NCBI RefSeq assembly: GCF_000234665.1
Contig: NC_018312.1
Location: 566,516-630,515 of the forward strand
From: Leishmania mexicana MHOM/GT/2001/U1103
Lineage: Eukaryota; Euglenozoa; Kinetoplastea; Trypanosomatida; Trypanosomatidae
Direction of reading: 5' to 3'
DNA: 64,000 nucleotides
The notes under the pieces are model-generated. The model was not told the DNA's origin and searched no databases. It saw only the letters and a list, made by a program, of their open reading frames with translations. The position numbers and the translations under genes were made by a program. This document shows positions 36,224-47,438 of the stretch, in pieces. Positions within the stretch are counted from its first letter, which is position 1, and every line of letters starts with the position of its first letter.

Positions 36224-39200
36224 TGGGGCGGTTGTCTGTTGTTGTTGTTTTTTTGCTGCTCTTGATAACCTCTGTGCGAAAACCTTTGTTTTCCCCCTTA
36301 TTCGTTGCCTTTCTTGCGTGTCGGTCAGGTTGGTGTGCGTTTTGAGTCGGGTGTATCCACAATGGTGAAGGGGGTGGTGAAGGGGAGGCGGAGATGCAAG
36401 AGACAAGCAATGGAGAATAATCAACAATAAAGCAGAGAAACCACAATTGAAAAACAAAAATATATAAAGGAGGGATGGGCAACGAATGAGCACACAGTAC
36501 AGGACAGCTTCTCACGAAGAAAGCGAAACAGCAGCCAAGTAGGAAAAAAAAACGTACTGCAGCTGTGCAGTATGAAGAGATAGATGGGAAAACGAAAACG
36601 AGAGGGGGGGGGGCAAAGCAGAAATCACAAACACACACGATAATATATATATATATAAAGAGCGAGAAGATAAAATGCGGCGCAACCACACGAATAGGAA
36701 GAGGAGAGAACAAATATATAAAACAGCCAAGTGATGTTGTAAGTTCTATTTTTTTTTCCTGCCGTCTTTCACTGCAGTATGCACGTGTGTGTGTAGGGGG
36801 AGGAGGGGGGTAAGGGTATGTGTACTGTCGATCTCTTTACCACTATGTTCGGGTTTTTCTTTTGTGCTTTTTTATGTTTTATTTTCTCTTTCGTGTCTTT
36901 ACGTATTGTTTCGCGTGTTCTTCACATGTTGCTAGGCCCCTTCTTCCACCTCCAAGACGTCCTGGAAACGCGAACGAAAGAGAGAGATACGCGGCACGGG
37001 CACTCTCGTAAAGGCAAAAAAGGAAGAAAGGATTCCCTTCTCCGTTGTTTGCTTTGTGCCGTGTCACGGTGCTCCGCTGATATGGGACAGGAAAGCGTCG
37101 AGTATACGTGACTCCGCCGAATCCGCAAACGGGAGGAGAGAAGAGGTGGGGATAATGAGGAGGAGTCGAAAGAGCGATGAAGAAAAGGAGACTCGAAAAA
37201 AAAAGGGAGAGAGGGGGTGGGGTGGGGGAAGCGTGTTAACACCAACGGAATCGCTCCGTGAAAATCCTTTGACAAGCACACAGAAGCCGCCTTTGATTCG
37301 TCTTCTTTCGTTTTTCCCTGTGACTTTGCTGTCTCTTCCGGTACAGCCCTTCTTTGCGTGGAGGCCTGTGGCGGAAAGAGGACCGCTGCTACGGCGCTGT
37401 TGTCTCTCTACTTCCGCCACCGTGGATGGGGAGGAGGAGGGAGGCACAAGGGTTTAGCGACACGAACCCTCTAAAAACAGAAGATCTAACACTGCAGGAA
37501 CAGGATAAACAGGCAGTCAGCAAACGAATGCAAATAGACGGGCTAGGTGACGAGACAGGGGAGGGGAGCTGCAGCGAAAAGGAACGGAGAACGTTCGAGA
37601 TAGATGCGTGTGCTGAAAGAAGTGGGCTAGTGGGGTAGATGTCGATAGCAATTCCTGCTTGGTGAGTGGTTGTTTGCTTTCCAAATCAGTGCGTAGAAAT
37701 TTCTCGCGCGGGGGGGTCTCTGTTTCAAGAACAACAACGACAATTATATATATATATATACACATACATATATAACAAAGGAGGAGGTGGTGGGGAAGGG
37801 GGTGCAGTGGTGTCAGAGATGAGCGAGTCCAATACTAACTGGAAAACAAAAAACTAAAAGGAGAGGTAGATCGGTCCCAAAAGAAACACCTGAGGTTGAG
37901 TGAAGAAAAAAAGGGCAATGATAATAAAAAAAGGTATGTGTGGGTTAGGGCAAAAGAGGAAGAGGAGGCGCAGGGATGAAACCAAAAACACAACCAAACA
38001 GCTGAAAAGAAAAGGAAACACACACACACACTGAATCAGAAAACATAAGAGAGAGGTGGAACTGCGGAATGAGAAAGTTGGGTGCAAAACGAACAGCGGC
38101 GGCACACGGGGCGAAAAGCGTAAAGGAGTGGGGGAAAAAAGGGGGAGAGGAAAAGAGAACAAGTGGAGAACACGTTATATACACAAAACTCGAACAAAGA
38201 CGAGAGGGAAAACGCCAACGTCGGGCACCACGGTGGCGAAAACACAAATACAAGAGAAGGGAGAGGGGAGGCTCTCCACCACACTGTCCTCGAAAAAGAG
38301 CGTGAGAGCGACGAAGCACTCGTACACACTTTTGAAACGAACAGAGGCGCCAAAACAAACGAGCAGAGGCAGAGCGACAAAGAACAGTAACGCTTGTGAT
38401 GCGAGTCGACTTCGAAAAAAAAAAAAAACAGAAAAGGAGACACGAGTACAGCGACCAGAGATCAGCCACCAAGTACCCCCCCCCCAAAAAAAAAAAGAAA
38501 AAAAATAAAAAAATACCGCAAGTTCAAGAAGTAGGTAACGAAAAAGACGCAGAAGGCAAAAAAAAGGGGGAAAAACGAGAGCGCAGCTCACAGCGAAAAA
38601 AAAAAAGATGACAACCAAAAGAAGAAGAGAAAAAAAAACAAGTACAAGTGCGGCTGAGCAAGAAATAGACGCACACAGATGCACTCACCCATGCACAGAA
38701 CCTAATCGCACAAACTCGCAACGCGCATGCGAGATGAGTTTCAAAAAAAAAAAAGAAACAAAAGGCTGACCAAAAAAAAAAGAATGGAAGAGCACACAAA
38801 CCTGGAAAGAGCAACGTGATGTTAAATTTCCTTTCGCGATTGTCGTGCTCCCACACGAAAAACACACACAGCTTCTTCTTGTCGCTTGGCGTTTCTCAGA
38901 TCTGTACCGAGCTCCTTTTTTTCGTGTTCTTTGGCTTTTCCCTCGTGCTTTCCTGTGAGGTTTGATGTTAGTTTGTTGCTCCTGTTGTTCTCTTTTTCCT
39001 TCGCTTGCTTCGTTGTGCTGAAGGACTCCGCGTCACACAACCCCTCCCCGCGCAAAGACACGAAAAAAAATGTTTTGTTCCTATACCTGAATGAATCTGT
39101 GCGTAGGTGTGTGTACCAGGGCGTCTCTCTCTATAGATAGAGATGTACTGTGTCACAGTGGATGGGTTGATGCCTGTCCGCCACGACTATATGGCGCTGC

Positions 39201-40440
39201 TCTTTGTTGTTGTTGTGTGTGTGTGCTCCGCTTTGAGTTTCACTCCACTACTCGTTCTGCTTTATTGCTGTGCTCTCTGTGCGGATGTATACGCGAGTGC
39301 GTGAGGCTTAACGGGATGCAGAAGTACTCCTCGCAGGCGCGACGACGAGCGAGGCGGAGGGCATGCCCAGTGAAAGACAGGGGAACAGCTCAAACCCGAA
39401 AATAAACTAAAAGTGTAAGCCACCAACGACAACAACCAAATAATAAAAAAGAGAAAACAAAGAGCGACGTCCGTCTTCTGGTAAAACTCACAGTAACAAG
39501 GAAGGTAGCCTTTAAAAAAGAGAGGAGGAAGTTTGGAGGAGGAGGATGAGACAGGGACCGAGGCATAGAACAAGCAAACAAATAATAAGAAAGCACAGGT
39601 GGCAATCGATGAGAGAAACGAGTGCACACAGGCACGGGCCCGAGAGCGTCAACAACGTAGAAAGAACAACAGCAAGGGAAAAAAAGAGAGCGAAAAGGCG
39701 AGAATAAAGTAAAACAGAAAGGGAAAAAATTGAAAAGATGTTTGTGCCTGCGTAGACGGTTCGAGGCGGACAAGAACGAGAAGAGCAGCGCAAGGGAAAA
39801 CGTTAGTGAAACGAACAGGCTACAGGGAGGGGGGAGGGCAGTACACTTGCACACGTCAGCGCGATAGAGTGCCTAAGGGAACTGAAAGGGAAGGAGGACT
39901 CGTGGACAACAACACAAAACATCCCCAGTGAAACTCGCTCAAGCACGAAGCGGTCAGGAAGAAAGAAAGATACGCACAAAAAGGAGACCGCAAGAACCCA
40001 ATAGTAGCAATACACCAGGAAAACGAAAATGAAAAAGGCGTGGGACGCACACCGACCGGGAACAACGAAAAAAAAAGGCAAAGCACCAATGAAGTCCAAC
40101 TCAAGGCGATGAATGGTGGAAATAGTTCCTGCGCCTTGTGGCTGTCGATTCACGTGACGGCGGCGCAGAAGGGGCGTTCCCTCGCTGCTTCTTCTTTATC
40201 CTTTCTCCCTACGACAGGTCTGCCAATGTGTCCACTCGAAGGTGGTAGGGAGCGCCAAAGTTTGTCTTTTTATGCACAGAGGCTCGTTGTTCTTCGCTTG
40301 GAAGAAGAAAAGGCGAGTACCCAAGAACCAAAGAGCGCGTGGTAGATGGTGTGTCGATGAGCGTATGTCTCTCTCATGCTCGTAGATACAGCTGGCGGCA
40401 CCGTTACCTTCGCCAGTGCAGGCGATACAGAGAGTGAGGG
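36224..40440. other. Spacer upstream of RBP2
   Basis: 4.2 kb without a supported gene. It is purine-rich on the plus strand, with reversed islands at about 36235-36360, 36740-36950, 37250-37430 and 38820-39260, and AT repeats near 36640-36655 and 37743-37761. ORFs here are short and compositional. It probably holds the RBP2 5' region and the distal 3' region of RBP3. Confidence 0.6.
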
Positions 40441-40899
40441 AGGGGGGCAATGAAAGAGATGTGGGAGAGAGAGTTACACCAAGGCCATGAACGGGTCAAC
40501 ATATTCGTCTCTGTAAATCACACTTCCGATGGGTGTAAAATCGAGCCCGCTGTACACCGAAGAGGGTTCCACATCGGCAGATCTCATGCGCCTAGTTTCA
40601 GGCAGCAGCACAGACGCGCATATATGCTTGTGCTTGCGTACCGACGAGGGTACGGAGCCACCTGACCGTACAGTTTCCTGTCGCACGATAACAAGTCGTC
40701 CGTCGTACCCGTTCGCGCCTAGTGGGCGGGATTACCGTTCGGCGTGTCGACTAAGTTTGCACAGGATTCTACGCAATGCGCCGTGTATCACGTATGTCAT
40801 GGGAGACATGCATTCATGAAGCTCTGCGTTGACTGCATGACTGTGTTAGCAGCCTCTGCTCGAAGCAGCGATGGCAGACGTGCTACCCACACGAAGGTG
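40441..40899. other. Complex sequence beside the retroelement remnant
   Basis: 459 bases of mixed-composition DNA, unlike the purine-rich spacer, continuing to the degenerate RT/RNase H region. Short frames are open on both strands (plus 40529-40819, minus 40474-40686) without a recognisable domain. It could be the downstream part of the same dead element. Confidence 0.35.
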
Positions 40900-41401
40900 A
40901 GCCGCAGCTTCAGTAGACAAGAAAAGGCCCCCTCATGCGCAGCGCACCGCTCAGTGCTCTGCTGCACTTACACGGTCGGCGGGGCCGTGGCCCCATCGCG
41001 TGCCCGCCATGCTGGCTTGCTCTGTCGCCCGCTTCACGCACGCGGCACCCCATCTGCGCAATGACGCGTCGGTGCAGAGGCTGTACACCGCACCGGTCAT
41101 CGTCGTCGGCCTGGTAAGCAGTGGTGCCATCTGCAGCAGCCCACCTGTGTACCTCTTGTCCAGTCCACCCTGAGCGCTCCCAGACAGCGCGGCCAGCGAT
41201 CGACCACCCAGCAACAAAATGCGACCCCCATTGGAGGACAACTGAGCCGCCCTTTCGAAAACCAGAAAAAAAAAGCATGCCCAGGAACCATCACGACCCG
41301 GGTCTTGAGCCGTAGTCGTCCGAAAGACACCCTCGGGCTACTCCATTGTGATGTCTCCAGCTGACGCCGCGCGCCGCTTTCCGACAGTTTTTTCTCCAGG
41401 C
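40900..41401 (-). pseudogene. Degenerate retroelement fragment (RT/RNase H-like)
   Basis: On the minus strand one frame reads SQWSSPRVSF followed by LKTRVVMVPG, similar in pattern to the end of a reverse transcriptase of the DIRS/VIPER type. In another frame a later stretch contains CTDASLRRWGAAC, which fits the start of an RNase H domain (TDAS then WGA), followed after about 30 residues by a VSAAEH motif. The pieces lie in different frames, so the element is frameshifted and dead. The upstream part runs into the N gap at 41402. Alternatives are a degenerate ingi-type element (DIRE) or chance similarity. DIRS-like elements (VIPER, TATE) are known in trypanosomatids, with TATE in Leishmania subgenus Viannia. 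The assignment is inference from short motifs. Confidence 0.45.
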
Positions 41402-41501
41402 NNNNNNNNNNNNNNNNNNNNNNNNNNNNNNNNNNNNNNNNNNNNNNNNNNNNNNNNNNNNNNNNNNNNNNNNNNNNNNNNNNNNNNNNNNNNNNNNNNN
41501 N
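41402..41501. other. Assembly gap, 100 N
   Basis: Exactly 100 N, the usual placeholder for a gap of unknown size. The flanks do not overlap each other by eye. Confidence 1.
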
Positions 41502-43581
41502 AAAGAGCGACAAGGGCGCGAAGGAGAGCGAGGAAAGGCGGTGAGGTACCTCTGCAGAATCAGAAAACAGATACAGTCCACCGGCTCCTCCGAGAATCAA
41601 GAACGGGTATCACTGACAATGGCAGCGAGAACAGATAAAAAAAAGAAGTCATCTTGAGAGAGTGCAGCACGCACACGCACACATCAGCGATGCTCGCAGA
41701 TGATGGCGACGGCATCTTTCTCCTTCCGATACTTGCTCTTCTCTTTCAACTTGCGCTGCAGACTCTACAGAAGTGCGAGCACTCAACTTCAACAAAGAAA
41801 GACACACATACCGACACACACACGGACAGAGAAAGACCGCCAGCAGGGATACAAACATGTCGAGGCTTACACGCTTATTTCTCCACTTGCTTGATCTTCG
41901 GAGGCCATTTCGTTAGCCTCCATCGAGACGCTTCCTCATGCCTATGTGCCCGTGTGAGTATCTGTAAGGGTAGTGCAATGCTTCCGAGAACACGCACACA
42001 CAGGCACTGAGCACCCTTTCCACCGCTCTCTCAGCCACCCCTCGGCCCTTCGTTTTTTGTTGTGTGTAAAGAGAACGCTTTGCCTGCCTATCTCGACACA
42101 CCGTTTTTTTTCTGCTCCCTACACCTTCTGCACTGTGTGCGACGAGGTTGACCGCGTGAATAAATTCCGAGGCATAATAAACGAAAACGAAGCGCATATA
42201 GGCCTGTGATTGGGCTGCGTTTGGGATGAGAAGAAAAGAAAGAGATCGTTCATGACCCACATCGACTGAAGTTCCTTCAGCGGGAAAGAAAAACGGGCAG
42301 ACAGAAAAAATGCACACACACACACACACTCATGCACGACCACTCATGCACACCCTCAGATGCACACACACACACACACATACATACATACAGACTCGAT
42401 CGCATATGCACGCAAGGCTTTCTTGCTGGAGCATAACTGCACACAGAGAATGGGAGTTCCAAAACATCATCGAGGGACGAGATAGATAGGGAGAGAGAGG
42501 GCGAATAGACCGAGGGGAGAACACACGAAAAAAAAAAGCAGAACCATATAGAGGAGCAAGACAAAGCGAAGCTAACGAAAAAGAAGGAAAAAGAAGGGCA
42601 AACGCGTGGAAAAAATAAGAAGAGCTACAAAAACAAATATAAGCACAAATTAAAAAACAACAGCAACCACCACAACCAATGAAAAAAAGGAGACAAGGGA
42701 ATTGGCGACGACGCCCATCACGAAAACACAGATCAGGTAAAAGGAGGGAAAGGTGGACAAAATCGAGGAGAAGGGAGCATGCGCAGAGAAACCCAGTAGA
42801 GGACGCACAACAAAAGCCACGAAACAAAAACCGAAGAGAGCGAGAAGTGAAGGAAGCGGGATCATTCAAAGAAACCGAAAATACATCAAAAAAACCAAGG
42901 AGAGCACGCGATGGAATACGGTGGTTGAAAAGGGAGACGTCAAACAAACACACACACAAGTGGAAAGGAAAGAAGAGCAAAACAAACAAAAAGAAAACAT
43001 GCGCGTACGTGCACAGCACAACGAAGGAGAAGAGAGGTGGCATCCACGAGAACAACGAAAAAAAAGAAGGCGAAAGGGTAAACAAAAATTAGAGAGCGAT
43101 CGACAATACGAGCGGTGGGGAGGGAGGAAGAACAAATTCAACGCAGCAGCAGGACACGATACAGAAAGAGAGAGAGGAGGGGGAGGGGGAGGGCGAAGGG
43201 AGCTGGAATCGATCGTTCAGCAGTCATGCAAAACCCCAACCTCAGAGAACGAAGGCGCCCGCGGCCATGTCTCAGACAACAGCAAAGTACTACGGCCACA
43301 CCCTCACGAAAAAAAAGCACCAGTGAAGAGAACGACAGAACACAAAAAAGAGAAAGGAAACGGCAGAGGGGGAGGAGACAGTGTGCATGTCTAGAGGCAG
43401 CAGCGGTGAAAACGCCATCGCGCTACTTAGGTGCTCTTCGCACGCAGATCAAAAAAAAAACAAGCGAGAAAAAAAGGAGGAGAGAGGACTAGTACTACTA
43501 ATAGGTGATACCAGAGGCTACACAAGCACGCGCAGACACATACCAAAGAAAAACGCAAGAAAAGAAAAAAGACACATGCAG

Positions 43582-43607
43582 ACACACACACACACACACA
43601 CACACAC
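43582..43607. repeat. (CA)n microsatellite
   Basis: About 13 CA units on the plus strand. Confidence 0.9.
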
Positions 43608-44045
43608 GGGCACACATAGGCATCCACGCAAACACAAAGGGAAAAGAGAGAGCGCACGCAACAATCGAACAAGGCAACCGAGAAGGAAATGTTTACCAAA
43701 AGAAAAACCGCAGCAACCGGCAGTATGTGTAGGCCACGTCCATGACTCTTCGCCGTTCTCCTGTGCTTTGCTTAATTCTTTGATTTTCCCCCTTTTTTCT
43801 TTTGGTCCGTATTGGTTTTTGTGTGTGTGTGTCAAAGAAAGTTACCAGGTGAAGAGAAGGGGCGCGCGCGTATACACATACACATGTATCGCCACCACCC
43901 CTCATCACCATCACCACCGCTTCCGAGGGTGAGCCGGGAGAACGGAAAAGGGAAAGAAAAAGGCGCGGATATCGTTTCCGTAGACACTGGCATACACACG
44001 GGAGAGAGCAGCAGTGTGCGTTGGAATGTGTACATGCATGCATGC

Positions 44046-44068
44046 GTGTGTGTGTGTGTGTGTGTGTA
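44046..44068. repeat. (GT)n microsatellite
   Basis: About 11 GT units, opposite in polarity to the CA run 440 bases to the left. Confidence 0.85.
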
Positions 44069-46688
44069 GCCCTCTCCTTCTCTCCTTACAGGAAAGTGAG
44101 GAGAGGAATTGAAAAGGCGGCAGCATCGGTCAAAAAAAAAGGATGGCGTAAGGAAAGAAAGGGAAAACAGGCACGAAACCACAAAGAAGCCAATCGCATG
44201 AGCAGAGAAGCATCTGTGTCTGCGGCGAATGCCGAGGCACGAAAAAGGTAGTGAGAAAGAGACTGAGAAGACGAAGAAGCACCCGCCGAAAAAAAAGAGG
44301 GAGAAAAGGAGAGCGAGCTGATCCCCTTTACACCAAAACAGCATCGAAAATGCAACGTGGAGACGCACGCTGTGGTACACACACGAACATTTATATTCTA
44401 TATTATATATATAAACAACAGAACCAAGAACAGACGGTTTCGATGCACACAGCGCGCATGCGACAAGGAGAGACAGAGACGCATATACATACACGCGTCA
44501 CGACCATCTTTTTGTTTTACATTTTACGACCACGAAAACATAGAAGGAGAGAGAAAACAAGAAAAGCAGGGATGCTGGCTAAGAGATGAGGGAGCCGAAA
44601 AACGCAGGAATAGAGGAGCAGCGGTTGTTGAAAGAGAAGTAAAGTACCGGAACAGCACAAAAAAAACAAATGGGTATGCTCGACAAGAGAGAAGTGAAGG
44701 CGTTGAAGCAGAGGAAAGCGCCTAGGGAAAGGAAGTGAGTGTAGCAGGACGAGGCTCAGCACCGCACGAAAAACGACAGAGATGTCATCTCCTCCCAGCG
44801 TCATTTTTGCATGCAGCGTCAACGCACCTCGTCTCCTGCTTCCATGTCTCCTTCCTCTTTTTCTGGCTCTTTTTGTTGTGCGCTTCTTCTCTGCTGCTCC
44901 GTTGACGCCAGTATGGCGATGATCGGAAGCGCTGCGCTTCAGTGACGCACCGCCTTTCACCTCCGTGCCGGCGAACACCGTCCACCTATTTGTCGCACGC
45001 ACATACGTGCTCTTTAAGATTCAGACTCATTTTTCCACTTCTTTTTTCGTTATTAGTGGCGTTGCCTGGCGCTGCCTTTATCCCTTTTTTAACGAATCCG
45101 TTCTTTTTAATCTTTTCGTTCTTTTTTTTTTGCTGCCCCTAACCGGTGAACAAAGTTCTGTGTGTGGGGAGGGGGCGGGAGGCGGGACGGTGGAGGCGTC
45201 TTCCACACCAACGAGCCCTCTCTTCGCGTGCCAAGAAAAGCCGGTTCACTTCTCTGCTGAGTCCCTGCACACGTGAGCGCACACATGCGCACACGCACAC
45301 AGAGAGAGACAGAGAGACGGAGAGACGGAGAGAAAGGAATGAGAAAGAGCCTCTACAAGAAATTCAGAAATGAACGTGGCGAACTGGCACTGAAGGAAGA
45401 AGCACGAGAAACAAAAAATGGTCAGAGCGCAACACGCAGGGGAAAAAAAACGGGAAAACCATGTACAGCAGCCACAACCACGATGGAGAAAAGGAGGAGA
45501 ACGAGAAAGACCAAAGTGGAGTAGATGTAAAGAATGGAGTATGGGGCAAAAACGTGCGAAAAGCGCTGCAGTAGATGGTGTTGCTGGTGGTAGTCAATGA
45601 ACCATGGGTGGAGCACATGTGAGTCGAACAGGGAAAATCGGCATACATCGTCAATGCTGCCTTAGATGGCGCTGCAAAAAATTCCGGTTGCCACAAAACG
45701 CAGGGGAAGAAGGATGCCAGACTGCTATCTAAGGCACAGCATGCAAAGAAAAGAAAAAAAGCAGCGCCATCATCGGCAGGAGGCAAAGGCCACAGCAAAC
45801 GATGAGCGCAAAAAAAAAACAGGAAAAACTGAACAAACATATCGCCAACGTACAGCAGAAGATTGAGAGAGAAAAGGAGGTTGGTGGTGGGAGGGGAAGG
45901 GGTGGGGGCTTCGTCTTCGGCATTCCGTTTTTGCGGCTTGTTGTTGTTAAACCCTCAGCGTAGCGCATTGGTTTTATTTCCTTATTTTGTTGTTGGCTCG
46001 AGAGCAATTACCCCTCCCTATGGTAGAAAAAAAAGCGTCACGAGCACACACACACACAAACACAGAGATAGAGAGAGGCGTTGCACGCACGTGTACACGC
46101 ATACACGCACGCGAAAAGAAAGGAAAAAAAACAAGTAAAAAGCTCAACAAGAAAAAAAAACAATGCACAAACACACATGCGCTCACGTTAGCAACGAGAA
46201 AAAAAAACGGAATCGCAGTGAGAGCCCATAGTTAACAAACACGCGCACGCTTCATACACGCTGCTCAGCAAGGCAAGGATGTCTTGAGCGGACTGCACAC
46301 TGCGCGACGCAGTACATAGTTCTCGCCCTTCGACGCAGAGAAAGACGGAAGCGCAAACCGAGGCAGAGATCGAGAGAGAAAGAGAGTGAGGCCAAGCAAA
46401 AGTGGAAGGAAAAAAAGGAGGAGGAGAAGCACAGATAAGGTAAAACGAAAAAGACGAGAGAGACGCCAGAGACAGCGGCAGTAAAAGTGATGAAGAAGAA
46501 GCGCACCGTAGCGGCAACACATGAAAAATAAAAAGAGAAAAAGAAAGAAACACACACAAACACACACACACACACAAGGAAAGGGGGCATCATCTCCTCC
46601 AGCGGTAGAGACGCTGAAGGGGGGCGCAGAAACAAACCCGAAAGGAGTACAATTTCGCCAAATTGGCCAGCGCCGTCCGCAATGTATA

Positions 46689-46711
46689 TGTGTGTGTGTG
46701 TGTGTGTGTGT
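46689..46711. repeat. (TG)n microsatellite
   Basis: About 11 TG units; a CA run lies about 115 bases to the left (about 46557-46576). Confidence 0.85.
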
Positions 46712-47378
46712 TGTCAACCATGCACCTATTTCCCATTATCTATGCTCGTTTTTTTTCTTCGGTCTTCACCCTTTCCTTCTATTTCCTCATGCGCTCGCCC
46801 TCGCCCTCTCTCTCTGTTAACAAAACGTCACACACACTACCAGAGCACGAGATAGGAAGATGTGGCCAGTGAACTATAGTGAGAGAAGAATAAATAATAA
46901 TAAAAATGACGGTGCTGACAAGACCGTAGCTGATAAAGAGGCGAAAGAGAGGAGGAGGGCCAGGGGAAGGGGAAGGGAAAGAAAACCAAAAAAAAAGAGT
47001 GCATCAACCTACGAATATAAAAGCAGCTGTGCAGCAGCATGAACAAGCCGCATCAGCGCGGGCAGATGCAGACTGTCGTGTTCAGTGCAAAACACGCTTA
47101 GGTGAAGCCAACCCCAACGAGAAAGTGAGAAGACACCATACATCGAAAACTGTTGAGACCTGAGCGTATTTCGAAAAACAAAAGTGAGGTACACCGTCAA
47201 TCAACGAAAGAAAGAAAACGATAACCTCAGACCGAACACACAAGGCACCATAGACATGCGAAGTGCGCGAAAACAAAAAATGCGACGAGGAAGAGAGATA
47301 CAAACACATATGGACACAGAAAGGGGCACTTGCGTACCCTGTCTCTTCTGTACTGGTGTCTGGGTGGGCGTAGGCCTG

Positions 47379-47402
47379 TGTGTGTGTGTGTGTGTGTGTG
47401 TC
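47379..47402. repeat. (GT)n microsatellite just downstream of RBP3
   Basis: About 12 GT units, 37 bases past the RBP3 stop, so the RBP3 mRNA would carry a CA run near the start of its 3' UTR. Confidence 0.85.
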
Positions 47403-47438
47403 GGTCCATTCGAACCCTCCTCCAGTTGTTGGCTTCCA

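Larger units (their letters stand above)
41502..47438. other. Spacer between the gap and RBP3
   Basis: 5.9 kb without a supported gene. The minus-strand frame 42330-43085 is hydrophobic and compositional. Purine-rich on the plus strand with reversed islands at about 43740-43830, 44770-45270 and 45900-46020. Microsatellites: CA at 43582-43607, GT at 44046-44068, TG at 46689-46711 and GT at 47379-47402. It is probably the RBP3 3' UTR and intergenic DNA. Confidence 0.6.

Noticed and set aside
35562..36713. 383-codon minus-strand frame overlapping the RBP2 start
   Set aside because: It is out of frame with RBP2 and mostly leader and spacer translation.
42330..43085. 251-codon hydrophobic frame resembling a membrane protein
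   Set aside because: The hydrophobicity comes from T-rich spacer; Phe, Ser and Cys are overabundant and no family is recognised.
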